Below, piece after piece: positions 8,454 to 19,300 of a stretch of DNA of 32,233 bases (position 1 is its first letter; every line of letters begins with the position of its first letter). This DNA is from Pseudidiomarina terrestris. GTDB taxonomy: Bacteria; Pseudomonadota; Gammaproteobacteria; Enterobacterales; Alteromonadaceae. The DNA lies in assembly GCF_030466405.1 (NCBI RefSeq), contig NZ_JAGGJF010000008.1:1-32233 (forward strand), in the 5' to 3' direction. Made by a program: the position numbers and the translations under genes. The notes beneath the pieces are model-generated. The model made no database searches. It was not told the DNA's origin and saw only the letters and a list, made by a program, of their open reading frames with translations.

Positions 8454-10715
8454 ATGGGTGTGAAAACTGAGGACGTTAGTAGTAGTTCCATTGAGGAACT
8501 CATTATCGAGGGAGCCGGTTGCGCGAGTTGTGTTGGCAAAATCGAGAGTGCACTAAAGTCTGTATCCGGCGTGGAAAATGCTGAGATGAACTTTGCCCAG
8601 CGAACGGTCAGTGTGACTGGAACAGCAAATCCGAGCGCTTTAGTGAAAGCAGTAGAGAGGGCGGGGTATAGCGCTAAAGTAGCCACGTCCGAAAGTGACG
8701 GTGATGCGTTGGCAGAAAAAGAGCAAGCCGACTGGGCTTATTACAAGCGGCTGATGCGGGAGATGACCGTTGCGCTGTCGTTAGGTGTACCTCTCATGAT
8801 TTATAGCCTTTTTGTTGGTGAAATGACGGTGACCACTGCCACAGAGCGTGTGACATGGTTAGTCGTAGGTATTCTAACGTTAGGTGTACTTTACTTTTCG
8901 GGCAAACACTTCTTCGTCGGTGCCTGGCAATCTTTGAAAAATCATTCCGCTAATATGGATACGCTGATCGCACTTGGTACTGGTACAGCCTGGTTGTATT
9001 CTATGGTGGTTGTAATCGTTCCACACCTGGTTCCGGAAATGGCGCGTCACGTATACTTTGAAGCGACTGCGATGATTATCGGTTTGATCAATCTGGGGTT
9101 GGCACTTGAACTGAAAGCTCGTGGGCGCACGTCCGAAGCCATAAAGCGTCTCATTGGTTTGCAGGCCAAAACAGCTAGGGTGATTCGTGACGATAAACAA
9201 TTGGATATCGCCATCGAAGACGTACTTCAGGGCGATTTAGTGCGTGTCCGTCCGGGAGAAAAAATTCCCGTAGATGGGGAGGTAACCGAGGGAAATACCA
9301 CCGTTGACGAATCTATGCTAACGGGTGAACCCATGCCCGTGGAAAAATCAGTTGGTGATGACGTTGTGGCGGGCACGATAAATAAAAGTGGTTCCTTTTT
9401 GTTTCAAGCGACAAGAGTCGGAAAAGATACAGCACTTGCTCAAATTATTAACATGGTGAAACGGGCGCAAAACTCTAAGCCCCCAATCGGTCGTCTTGCC
9501 GATGTTATTTCAGCTTACTTTGTGCCTGTTGTTATGATTATTGCTGTTATCAGTGCTCTAGCTTGGCTTAACTTTGGGCCTGAGCCGGCACTGGCCTTTG
9601 CTGTGGTATCAGCGACCACTGTCTTGATTATTGCTTGCCCTTGCGCATTAGGCCTGGCGACGCCTATGTCGGTAATGGTGGGTGTAGGAAAAGCCGCAGA
9701 GGCAGGTGTGCTGATTCGCAATGGCGAAGCATTGCAAACAGCGTCGAAAGTATCGGCTATGATCCTGGATAAAACGGGCACCATTACACTTGGCTCTCCC
9801 AAAGTCACCGACGTATTAGTAGCGAGTGAGTACGATGAGCAAACCGTACTGCAACTTGCAGCGACACTTGAGTCTGGCTCTGAACATCCGCTAGCACAGG
9901 CGATAGTTGAGTCAGCCAGGGAAAGAGGGATTAAGACAAGTAAGGTCTCGAACTTCAACGCCATCGCTGGTCATGGCGTGGAGGCAGAAGTTGACGGGAA
10001 GTCCCTCCTTTTCGGTAATGAAAAGCTGTTGCGTGAACGTCAAGTTGAGCTCGGTAACTTTGTTGAAAAAGCCCAAGGCTTAGCTGCTGAAGCTAAGACG
10101 CCTATGTACTTTGCCGTTGATAATGAGTTAGCTGCAATTATTGCAGTTGCCGACCCGATAAAAGACGACTCCGTAGCCGCCATTAAACGTTTGCAAGATA
10201 ACGGTGTGCGAGTAGTGATGCTTACTGGTGATAATCGCGCGACAGCAGAAGCAGTTGCTGAAAAAGTAGGAATTAAAGAATTTTTCGCTGAAGTTCTGCC
10301 GGAAGAAAAATCAAAAAAGGTTCAGGAGCTGCAGATGGAAGGCGAAATCGTTGGCATGACGGGAGATGGTATTAATGATGCGCCAGCACTGGCTATTGCC
10401 AACGTGGGCTTCGCCATCGGTACGGGCACGGATGTAGCCATTGAAAGTGCTGACATTACTTTGATGCGGGGGTCGTTACATGGTCTAGCTGATGCAGTAG
10501 CTGTAAGTAAGGCTACTCTGCGCAATATCAAGCAGAATCTATTCGGTGCTTTTATTTACAACGTGGCAGGTATACCTTTTGCCGCAGGTGTACTGTACCC
10601 GTTTCTCGGCATTCTATTAAGCCCTGTCATTGCCGGTGCAGCCATGGCTTTTTCGTCACTCACGGTAGTGAGTAACGCTAATCGGTTGCGCTTTTTCAAA
10701 GCGAAGAGTCACTGA
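8454..10715 (+). CDS. copA: Cu(I)-exporting P1B-type ATPase CopA
   Basis: A 753-residue heavy-metal P-type ATPase that pumps Cu(I) from cytoplasm to periplasm at the cost of ATP. One N-terminal HMA domain (about 14-75) carries the GCASC metal motif (C23, C26). Transmembrane helices follow, with an actuator domain containing TGEPMPV. The transport-site CPC is at C395-C397, the phosphorylated aspartate in DKTGTIT is D439, and the nucleotide domain has SEHPLA and GDGINDAP. The last helices carry YN and MAFSS motifs typical of the Cu(I)-specific P1B-1 subgroup. An AAGGAG site precedes the ATG. I see no CueR-type 19-bp spacer promoter upstream. Copper delivered to the periplasm would be taken by the cupredoxin, the Met-rich protein and CusCBA nearby. 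Confidence 0.95.
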   Translation: MGVKTEDVSSSSIEELIIEGAGCASCVGKIESALKSVSGVENAEMNFAQRTVSVTGTANPSALVKAVERAGYSAKVATSESDGDALAEKEQADWAYYKRLMREMTVALSLGVPLMIYSLFVGEMTVTTATERVTWLVVGILTLGVLYFSGKHFFVGAWQSLKNHSANMDTLIALGTGTAWLYSMVVVIVPHLVPEMARHVYFEATAMIIGLINLGLALELKARGRTSEAIKRLIGLQAKTARVIRDDKQLDIAIEDVLQGDLVRVRPGEKIPVDGEVTEGNTTVDESMLTGEPMPVEKSVGDDVVAGTINKSGSFLFQATRVGKDTALAQIINMVKRAQNSKPPIGRLADVISAYFVPVVMIIAVISALAWLNFGPEPALAFAVVSATTVLIIACPCALGLATPMSVMVGVGKAAEAGVLIRNGEALQTASKVSAMILDKTGTITLGSPKVTDVLVASEYDEQTVLQLAATLESGSEHPLAQAIVESARERGIKTSKVSNFNAIAGHGVEAEVDGKSLLFGNEKLLRERQVELGNFVEKAQGLAAEAKTPMYFAVDNELAAIIAVADPIKDDSVAAIKRLQDNGVRVVMLTGDNRATAEAVAEKVGIKEFFAEVLPEEKSKKVQELQMEGEIVGMTGDGINDAPALAIANVGFAIGTGTDVAIESADITLMRGSLHGLADAVAVSKATLRNIKQNLFGAFIYNVAGIPFAAGVLYPFLGILLSPVIAGAAMAFSSLTVVSNANRLRFFKAKSH

Positions 10716-10752
10716 TTCCTCTTTTAATTAGAGCTCTTTCAGGAGAGTAAAA

Positions 10753-11106
10753 ATGTTATTTATTAATATCGCTGGCTTAACATTAATTGCACTGATTGTC
10801 TGGTGGTTTTGGCTTTATGAACCTGCTGAGAAACAGGCGGAAGAAGGTGAGATTGTAATTACTGTAGAAAACGGTACCTACTCACCTTCGCGTATAAAGG
10901 TGCGAGAAGGCAAGCCTGTTGAGCTTAAATTTCTGCGAAAGGATCAATCTCCTTGCTCTGAAACTTTGCTCATTCCCAAGCTAGAAATAAGTGAAACGTT
11001 GCCTTCTAACAAATTAAAGCAAATTCAAATACCAGCGCTGGAACCCGGAGAGTACGACTTTCATTGCCAGATGCAAATGTATCGGGGAAAGCTAGTTGTC
11101 GGTTAA
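10753..11106 (+). CDS. Membrane-anchored cupredoxin
   Basis: A 117-residue protein: one N-terminal membrane helix (about 3-21), then a cupredoxin domain facing the periplasm. Likely copper ligands are C68 in SPCSETLL and H104/C105 with M107 or M109 in YDFHCQMQMYRGK, the usual arrangement of this plastocyanin-like family, often found beside copA. It would accept or buffer copper released by CopA. AGGAGAG stands before the ATG and the gene begins 37 bp after copA, consistent with one transcript. A decayed relative of its last 50 residues lies at 12165-12320. Confidence 0.82.
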   Translation: MLFINIAGLTLIALIVWWFWLYEPAEKQAEEGEIVITVENGTYSPSRIKVREGKPVELKFLRKDQSPCSETLLIPKLEISETLPSNKLKQIQIPALEPGEYDFHCQMQMYRGKLVVG

Positions 11107-11160
11107 ATGGCTTAAAACGTCCAGGTCACAATATGAGCTTTAAAAGTTTCCCGTTAGATT

Positions 11161-11181
11161 CGATGAAATTCAATTTCATCG
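11161..11181. repeat. Perfect 10-bp inverted repeat in the gap after the cupredoxin gene
   Basis: Arms CGATGAAATT and AATTTCATCG are exact reverse complements around a single central base. The near-zero loop disfavours an RNA hairpin and favours a site for a dimeric DNA-binding protein. It lies 55 bp after the cupredoxin stop and 140 bp before the Met-rich gene. The rest of this 214-bp gap shows no convincing gene. Confidence 0.5.
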
Positions 11182-11320
11182 AAGGCATTGAAGGATTCGG
11201 CAATAAATATCGCCGTTATATGAGGTCTACGTCAGCGTGGGCTCCAAGATTTAACGATAGTGAAACAAAGTAAAATTAATGAGACCAATACAATTTGGTC
11301 ATAGTCAAGAGGGTAATAAA

Positions 11321-11761
11321 ATGAAAAAAGTACTTTCAGCTTTAACTATCACAGCTTTAATGGCCTCTCCTGTCTTTGCTGATGCACAGCATAAACATGG
11401 TGATGATAAAACAGGTTCAATGAGTGGAATGATGCATCATGAAAAAATGACATCAATGAATGAGCACATGCAAGAAATGCGCGAAGCTATGGAAAAAATA
11501 AAAAGCGAATCCGATCCCAAGAAACGTAAAAAACTAATGGAAGAACACATGAAGTCAATGCAGAAGGGAATGCAAATGATGAACCATGGGATGGATAAAG
11601 GCATGAACAAAGGAGAACATAAAAAGGGAGACAAAGCAGAGCAAATGGGCAAAGAGAATATGATGAATAAAATGAAAATGATGGAGCATAGAATGGATAT
11701 GATGCAAATGATGATGGAGCAGATGATGGAACATCAGAGTGAAGAAAAAAAGGAAATGTAG
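11321..11761 (+). CDS. Methionine-rich periplasmic copper/silver-binding protein
   Basis: A 146-residue protein with a signal peptide (about 1-21, ending PVFADA). The mature chain is hydrophilic, probably disordered or helical, and about 33 of all residues are methionine. Many sit in MxxH or HxxM arrangements (MNEH, MEEH, MMNH, MMEH), the ligand pattern of the periplasmic Cu/Ag buffers SilE and PcoE. This supports a role as a periplasmic sponge for Cu(I)/Ag(I) feeding CusCBA; homology to SilE/PcoE is not claimed, only similar composition. I chose the ATG at 11321, after AAGAGGG, over a start 14 codons upstream because the signal peptide begins here. A strong terminator follows 28 bp after the stop. 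Confidence 0.8.
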   Translation: MKKVLSALTITALMASPVFADAQHKHGDDKTGSMSGMMHHEKMTSMNEHMQEMREAMEKIKSESDPKKRKKLMEEHMKSMQKGMQMMNHGMDKGMNKGEHKKGDKAEQMGKENMMNKMKMMEHRMDMMQMMMEQMMEHQSEEKKEM

Positions 11762-11788
11762 TAGAGATTAAGCTCTCCGTTGGAAATG

Positions 11789-11823
11789 CCGCTACTTGCA
11801 GTGTGCAAGTAGCGGTACTTTTT
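11789..11823 (+). terminator. Rho-independent terminator after the Met-rich gene
   Basis: A perfect 11-bp GC-rich stem, CCGCTACTTGC / GCAAGTAGCGG, with a 5-base loop is followed by TACTTTTT. This is a strong intrinsic terminator for the copper transcript on the + strand. The next gene starts 41 bp downstream. Confidence 0.85.
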
Positions 11824-11864
11824 CAATATATCTAATTTACAACGGTATTTTTAAGGAGGAAGTT

Positions 11865-12131
11865 ATGAAACTTAATGCAAAGAAATTTGGCTTAGCAGCT
11901 GGCGGTGCTTTCGCAGTTTTATGGGGAGTTTGTAGCTTGCTAGTGCTTATTATGCCCTCTAGCATGATGGCTTTAACAGAAGGCATGGTTCACGGAAAAC
12001 TCTCTGGTTTCGAGTGGCATTTGAGTTTTAGTGGATTTGTTACGGGATTATTCGGGTGGTCCTTGGGAGCTATGATTACTGGCTGGCTAATTGTAACGTT
12101 ATATAATAAACAAATGAAAACGGCTAAATGA
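11865..12131 (+). CDS. Two-helix inner-membrane protein, DUF5676-like
   Basis: An 88-residue protein with two long hydrophobic helices (about 10-34 and 53-80) joined by a short loop with MVHGKLSGFEWH. It matches the character of DUF5676, a small membrane family of unknown function seen in metal-resistance clusters; I assign it with moderate confidence from pattern alone. The ATG has a very strong AAGGAGGA site. It follows the terminator at 11789-11823, so it may depend on read-through or a weak promoter of its own. Confidence 0.65.
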   Translation: MKLNAKKFGLAAGGAFAVLWGVCSLLVLIMPSSMMALTEGMVHGKLSGFEWHLSFSGFVTGLFGWSLGAMITGWLIVTLYNKQMKTAK

Positions 12132-12164
12132 GATTGTTGTCAAACTGGAAGCCTTTAAATCTGT

Positions 12165-12320
12165 TGCTCTGAAACTTTGCTTATTCCTGATCTGGGGATC
12201 AGCGATACTTTACCGACCAATAAGTTAAAGTTGATCGAATTGCCAGTATTAAAGACCGGAGAATACGATTTTCATTGTCAGATGCAAAGGTATCTAGGAA
12301 AACTTATTGTCTATTGGTAA
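12165..12320 (+). pseudogene. Remnant of a second cupredoxin gene (C-terminal half)
   Basis: Translation from 12165 to the TAA at 12318 gives CSETLLIPDL..., then TLPTNK..., then GEYDFHCQMQRYLGKLIV. This parallels CSETLLIPKL...GEYDFHCQMQMYRGKLVV in the intact cupredoxin at 10753-11106 over about 50 residues. An in-frame stop lies three codons before the conserved Cys and there is no start codon, so the 5' half is lost or shifted; a VVKLEAF-like stretch in another frame just upstream may be its residue. It retains the copper-ligand residues but cannot be a complete protein. Confidence 0.8.
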
Positions 12321-12348
12321 CTGTCCAGTGAAGTTAAGCTAGGTTATC

Positions 12349-14107
<1,759 letters not shown>

Positions 14108-14120
14108 CGTGTATTGCCTC

Positions 14121-14471
14121 CTAGTAAAACAAAGGAACAACATAGGGGTAAGCCAATGCTGTTAAAGTAAGCACCGCAACGAGCCAAAACATCACTTTGT
14201 AGCTCTTACGAGCATTTGGCGTTGCGCAGGTGTTATCAGGGTTGCAGTCATCAGCACGCCGGTATATTCGACGCCAGGCAAAGAATATGGCAATCAATGC
14301 AATGGTAATAAAAATGGGTCGATAAGGCTCAAGTGCTGTGAGGCTCCCAATCCAGGCCCCGGATACACCGAGTGCAAGTAATATGAGGGGACCCAGACAA
14401 CACGCAGATGCCAGAGTCGCTGCGATCCCTCCCGCGAGAAGAGAGCCCCGACCAGATTTTGAATTTGACAT
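14121..14471 (-). CDS. merT: Mercuric ion transporter MerT
   Basis: A 116-residue inner-membrane protein with three hydrophobic helices that imports Hg(II) for reduction by MerA. The Cys pairs C24/C25 (SACCLGP, first helix) and C76/C82 (DDCNPDNTC, cytoplasmic loop) fall at the same numbers as in Tn501 MerT. That supports the chosen ATG at 14471, preceded by GAAGGAG, over one seven codons upstream. It is the first gene of the merTPA operon and is transcribed away from merR. Confidence 0.95.
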   Translation of the reverse strand: MSNSKSGRGSLLAGGIAATLASACCLGPLILLALGVSGAWIGSLTALEPYRPIFITIALIAIFFAWRRIYRRADDCNPDNTCATPNARKSYKVMFWLVAVLTLTALAYPYVVPLFY

Positions 14472-14509
14472 AAGAGTAACTCCTTCGGGCATTTTGCTTT
14501 AATGTGTTA

Positions 14510-14540
14510 ATCTTAAACCCGTACCTCACTACGGAAGCAA
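14510..14540 (-). promoter_or_regulatory. MerR-controlled mer promoter/operator
   Basis: On the minus strand, -35 TTGCTT (14535-14540) and -10 TAAGAT (14510-14515) are separated by 19 bp, the long spacer typical of MerR-activated promoters. The spacer holds the dyad CCGTAG-TGAG-GTACGG (14519-14534), almost identical to classical mer operators. It lies between the divergent merT and merR starts, so it should control merTPA and autorepress merR. Confidence 0.93.
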
Positions 14541-14545
14541 TAGCT

Positions 14546-14989
14546 ATGTTAAAAAAACGCAACGTAATGACAATTGGCACGCTGGCCAAAACAGCCGGCG
14601 TGGGCGTGGAAACGGTGCGCTATTATCAGCGCCGAGGGCTAATGAGCGAGCCGGAAAAGCCGTATGGGGGGATCCGACATTACGACGAACAAGCGCTTGC
14701 TCGGCTTCATTTTATTCGCGCGTCTCAATGGCTTGGATTTAGTCTGGATGAAATTGGTGAGCTATTAACTCTGCAAGATGGCGCTCATTGCGATGAGGCA
14801 CGGGAGCTTGGGGAGCAAAAGCTCACCAGTGTTCGTCGAAAGATATCGCACTTACAGCAAATTGAACGAGCGTTGAATGAGCTGGTGCAAAAATGCAGCG
14901 CCGGACACGGAGATGTCTATTGTCCACTGATGGCCTCGCTTAATGACGGGGTTGAGGACGCTACCACGGACAAACATAAGGTGCGTTAG
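14546..14989 (+). CDS. merR: Mercury-responsive activator/repressor MerR
   Basis: A 147-residue MerR-family regulator. The N-terminal winged helix (about 8-75, with VETVRYYQRRGL) is followed by the dimer helix and the Hg loop. Mercury ligands C82, C117 and C126 are at the same positions as in Tn501 MerR, which supports Hg specificity and the ATG at 14546. It would hold RNA polymerase at the 19-bp spacer promoter and untwist DNA on binding Hg(II). Divergent from merT with 74 bp between starts. Confidence 0.95.
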   Translation: MLKKRNVMTIGTLAKTAGVGVETVRYYQRRGLMSEPEKPYGGIRHYDEQALARLHFIRASQWLGFSLDEIGELLTLQDGAHCDEARELGEQKLTSVRRKISHLQQIERALNELVQKCSAGHGDVYCPLMASLNDGVEDATTDKHKVR

Positions 14990-15040
14990 TCTGTGTAGTA
15001 AAACTTTTGAGCGGAGTTCTTTAACTGAATTGCTTTATAG

Positions 15041-15376
15041 CTAACGCCAGCCATACACAAGAATCCCCATACCGGTTAGCACAAACGCCGTGCCAATCAG
15101 GTCGAAATTGGATAGTGGCGATTTATCGACAATTCGCAGCCAGACTATGGCAGTTAACACGTAAATACCACCATAAGCTGCGTAGACCCGCCCGCTTTCC
15201 GCCGGATGAAGTGTTAACAAGTAAGCAAATAAGGCTAAGCTCACTGCCGCCGGAATGAGCAACCAAACCGAATGGCCCTCTTTGAGCCATAGGTAGGGTA
15301 AATAGCATCCGACAATTTCAGCAATTGCGGTGGCAATAAATAAGCCCAATGTTTTCATTAAAAATAATGCACTCAT
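15041..15376 (-). CDS. YnfA/UPF0060-family small membrane protein
   Basis: A 111-residue protein with four hydrophobic helices, matching the UPF0060 (YnfA) family in length and in the motifs [32 protein letters not shown] and [10 protein letters not shown]. The family resembles small multidrug-resistance transporters and its role is not settled. It starts 2 bp past the CDF gene's stop, so the two are probably cotranslated; the ribosome site is weak, which fits coupling. An alternative ATG lies six codons in (15358). Its presence in a divalent-metal operon suggests export, but this is inference. Confidence 0.85.
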
Positions 15377-15378
15377 TA

Positions 15379-16266
15379 TCAGTTGTCCCTACAGGCTTCA
15401 TCAGGATCTTCTAGTTCTACCGTTGTATGGCTTAAAGCATAGGGCGCAAGGACGTCATCGATGCGCTGTTTTAAATCGCTACGGGCCTCGATATCAAGGT
15501 TTTTAGATAACACCAAATGAACGGTTAATACATGCTCCTCGCCATCTAGTGACCAAAAATGCAGATGGTGTAGGTCAGCAACATGAGGTAGCTCCAGCAA
15601 AGTGTCAGCGACTTGTCTGTAGGTTTCTTTGTCCGGAGTTGCTTGTATGAAGAGTTTCAGCGTTGCCCACAGGTTGCGCAGCACATTCACTAAAATAAAT
15701 AGAGTAAAACCAATCGACAGTAGCGGATCGAGAATTGGCCAATCCACAAACAGCAAAACAATACCAACGATAAGTACAGCGACCCAGCCGAGAACATCCT
15801 CCAGCAAGTGCCAGTTAATAACGCGTTCGTTTAACGTTTTGCCCTCTGACAATTTGTAAGCAGCAAATCCATTAACTGTAATGCCAACGACGGCTAAAGC
15901 AATCATGCCATCAGCGACGGGCATCTGAGGGTTCCAGAGTCTGGGAATTGCTTCCACAAGTACCCAGGCAGAGCCTGCGATTAACACAACGGCATTAATA
16001 AATGCACCGGCAAGATTCAGTCTTTTATAACCGTAGGTAAAGTGTTGGTTAGCCTGTTTTTTGCCAAGTTTATTTAGTATCCACGCGAGACCTAACGACA
16101 GGCTATCGCCAAGATCATGAACGGCATCAGCTAAAATGGCGGTACTGTTGGTAAGAAAACCACCAATGAACTCAATAATGGTAAAAACAAAGTTAAGCAG
16201 GAATGCCCAACCTAATCGGTTGGACGGCATGTCCTTTGAGTGATCATGGTTATGGTGATGTCCCAT
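15379..16266 (-). CDS. czcD: CzcD-like cation diffusion facilitator (Zn/Co/Cd exporter)
   Basis: A 295-residue CDF proton antiporter in the inner membrane. It has a His-rich N-terminus (GHHHNHDH), six predicted helices, and two HxxxD metal-site motifs, H50/D54 in TM2 and H153/D157 in TM5. This HD-HD site is usual for Zn-type CDF proteins. A cytoplasmic ferredoxin-like domain with [12 protein letters not shown] closes the protein. It would pass cytoplasmic Zn/Co/Cd to the periplasm for the RND pump. A hairpin terminator lies between it and the upstream pump gene, so its expression may be lower or separate. Confidence 0.9.
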
Positions 16267-16287
16267 AATACGTTCCTCTTTTAATAA

Positions 16288-16313
16288 AAGGGGGCGACAA
16301 TAACCGCCCCCTT
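16288..16313 (-). terminator. Terminator-like hairpin between the RND pump gene and the CDF gene
   Basis: A perfect 9-bp stem AAGGGGGCG / CGCCCCCTT with an 8-base loop; on the minus strand it is followed by CTTTTATT. It begins 15 bp after the pump gene stop and ends only about 20 bp before the CDF start. It should stop or attenuate transcription inside the apparent operon. Confidence 0.75.
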
Positions 16314-16328
16314 AAATGCTATTGAACC

Positions 16329-19300
16329 CTAACGGCTCAGATCCTTAATTTTTTGTTTCGAAAACCAAGGATAGAGCACGGGTAAGATAACCAATGTCAG
16401 CAGAGTAGCTGATACCAAACCACCAACAATGACGGTAGCCAGTGGGCGTTGAATTTCAGCCCCTGCACCGGTTGCAAACAGCATGGGAATGAGTCCTAAC
16501 GCTGAGGTTATTGCTGTCATTAATACCGGGCGTAGTCGCGACCACGCGCCATCAAACACGGCATCATTAACCGCATGCCCATCGGTTATTCTCTGGTTAA
16601 TACTCTCGACCAGAACCACACCGTTTAGTACCGCCACACCAAACAGTGTGATGAAACCCACGGCGCTGGGCACCGATAAGTACTGTCCTGACACATAGAG
16701 TGCCACAATACCGCCGATGACTGCCAATGGTACATTCACCAAAATCAACATGGCTTGACCCATGGTGCCGAAAGCAAAATAAAGCAGCAGGGCGATGAGT
16801 GCCAGCGATATGGGAACGACAATGGACAAGCGCTCCTGTGCTCGTTGTTGACTTTCGAACTGGCCACCAATGTCGACTGAGTAACCGGTTGGTAAATCCA
16901 CCTTCTCGTCAATCGCCTTCCTAATATCGGCAACCACGCTGCCCATGTCACGACCCTGAACGTTCGATTGAATCACAACGCGACGCTGTACGTCATCACG
17001 ACGGATTTGCGGTGGTCCTGATTCAATTGCGACGTGGGCGACTTCGCCTAAGGTTACCCAGGCCCCTGAGGGAGTTAACAGGCGTAACGAACGAATAGAC
17101 TCCGGCGTATCGCGGAATTGCTTGGCCAGCCGCACGTAAATATCATAGCGCTCATTACCGCGAATGATCTGGCCTGCCGAAGCGCCACCCAAGCCATTGT
17201 CGACAACGCTCAGTACATCGGTGACATTTAAGCCGTAGCGTGAGAGTTGCTGGCGTTTCGGCGAAACCACGAGTTGTGCTTCACCTTTTATTTGCTCCAT
17301 CGCTACAGCAACCGCCCCGTCAACTTGCTTGACGGCACCTTCTATTTCCTGGCCTTTACGGGCCAACACGTCAAGCTCGGGTCCAAATAGTTTGATGGCT
17401 AGCTGCGATTTTACACCTGAGAGCAGTTCATCAACCCGTGTTGCAATAGGTTGTGAAAAATTAAACAACAAGCCTGGGTGAGCATCTAGTTTTGCCTCCA
17501 TTTTTTCTTGTAAGGCGTAGCGATCGGATGCCGTTGTCCATTCAGACTGCGGCTTAAGACCCACATATATCTCGATGTTGCTGATAGGCTCTGGATCGCC
17601 GCCCACTTCAGCTCGTCCAATGCGGCTGAGTGCGTAGGTGGTTTCCGGGAACGACATCAGGATTTTTTCAAGCTTCGGAGCCACCTCTAAGGCCGTTTCA
17701 AGGTTAGAGGAGGGGGCTAATGTCACGCGAATATTAATCGTGCCTTCTTCCAATTCGGGCGCAAATTCTGTGCCGAGACGAGGCACTAACACCAAAGCGC
17801 CGACAAACAGCACACCGGCCAGGGTAATAACAGCCTTTTTACTGCGTAACGCCACCGATAATAGTCTTTTATAACCATTATCTAGTGGTTTAAGCAGTTT
17901 ATTTTCACGAGGCTTAATACCCCGACTGAAAAAGTAACTGGCTAATGCCGGTACAACCATGATGGCCACAAAAACCGCGGAGATAATGGCCAACATAATA
18001 CTGATAGCCATGGGCTCAAATAATTTAGCTTCAACACCCTGAAAACTAAACAGTGGCATAAAGACCACCAAGATAATCATGGCGGCAAAGAATACCGGTC
18101 GTGCCACTTCGTTCGCCGCTTCCTTAACTCGCAGCTTGATACCATGGCTATCGAGTTTGGCTGCCTGAGGATCTGGGTCGCGGTGCTCTGTGCGTTGCTC
18201 GGCGTCGTCTTGGTGTTCACTATCCGGACGACTTAAGTGCTTAAAGATGTTTTCAACCATCACCACGGAGCCGTCGACCAGCATACCAATGGCAACAGCA
18301 ATCCCGCCCAGCGACATCAGGTTAGCTGACATGCCCATCGCGGACATTACCATCAGGGCAATGGCGATAGAAACGGGAATGGACAGTAACACTAAAAAAG
18401 TAGCGCGTATGTTGAGCAAAAACAGTGCTAATACTGCGATAATAAAGACAAAGGCAATGAGCAGTGAATACGCGACCGTAGATACGGCTTTTTGTATTAA
18501 ATCGGCCTGATCATAATACGGCTCAAAGGTGACACCCTCGGGTAATGCTTGCTGAATAAGCGGAATGCGCTTTTTAATACCGTCGATGGTGGCTTTGGTA
18601 TTCGAGCCCATGCGTTTGAGCACAATACCCGACACCACTTCGCCCAGCTGGTTGACCTCGCCGTCGACTTTACGCGACATTGAGACCGCTCCCTGGCGAA
18701 TTTCACTGCCGATTTCGACGTCGGCAACCTGGCCCAGTGTTACGGAAACGCCGTCAACGGTTTTGAGCGGTATTTGTTGTATCTGCTGTAGACCTTTTTT
18801 ACCGCTTTCCAGCCAGCCGGTGCCGCGAATAACCAACTGCTCCTGACCGCGGGGCATATACCAACCACCAACGTTACCGTTATTCTTGTTGACCGCGCCC
18901 ATGACGTCTTGCTGGGTAAGGTCGTAAGACAGCAGCTTGGCGGGATTGAGGTTAACCTGATATTGCTTAACTTCACCGCCAAAGGACAAGACTTCGGTAA
19001 TTCCCTCAACGGGCATCAGTAGCAGTTTAACCACATAGTCGTTAAGACTGCGTAGCTCCATGCTACTGACACCAGAGCCCGGCTCGGCAAGTAGCAGATA
19101 CTGATAAACCTGGCCGAGACCGGAAGAGTTAGGGCCCATTTCGGGCGTGCCGACTCCCTCTGGAATCAACTCCTTTGCCGCTTGCAGCCGCTCGAATACC
19201 AGTTGCCGGGCAAAGTAGATATCGACACTCTCGTCAAATACCACGGTAATGCCCGATAAACCTGTTTTTGAGATTGACCGAACTTCTTTGACGTCGGGCA

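Noticed and set aside
8387-8686. Minus-strand frame overlapping the copA start
   Set aside because: It opposes the HMA domain of copA; composition follows the other frame.
11064-11273. A 69-codon open frame overlapping the cupredoxin 3' end, or a 46-codon version from an internal ATG
   Set aside because: Weak ribosome site, no recognisable family, and it runs through the 11161-11181 palindrome; I treat the stretch as intergenic.
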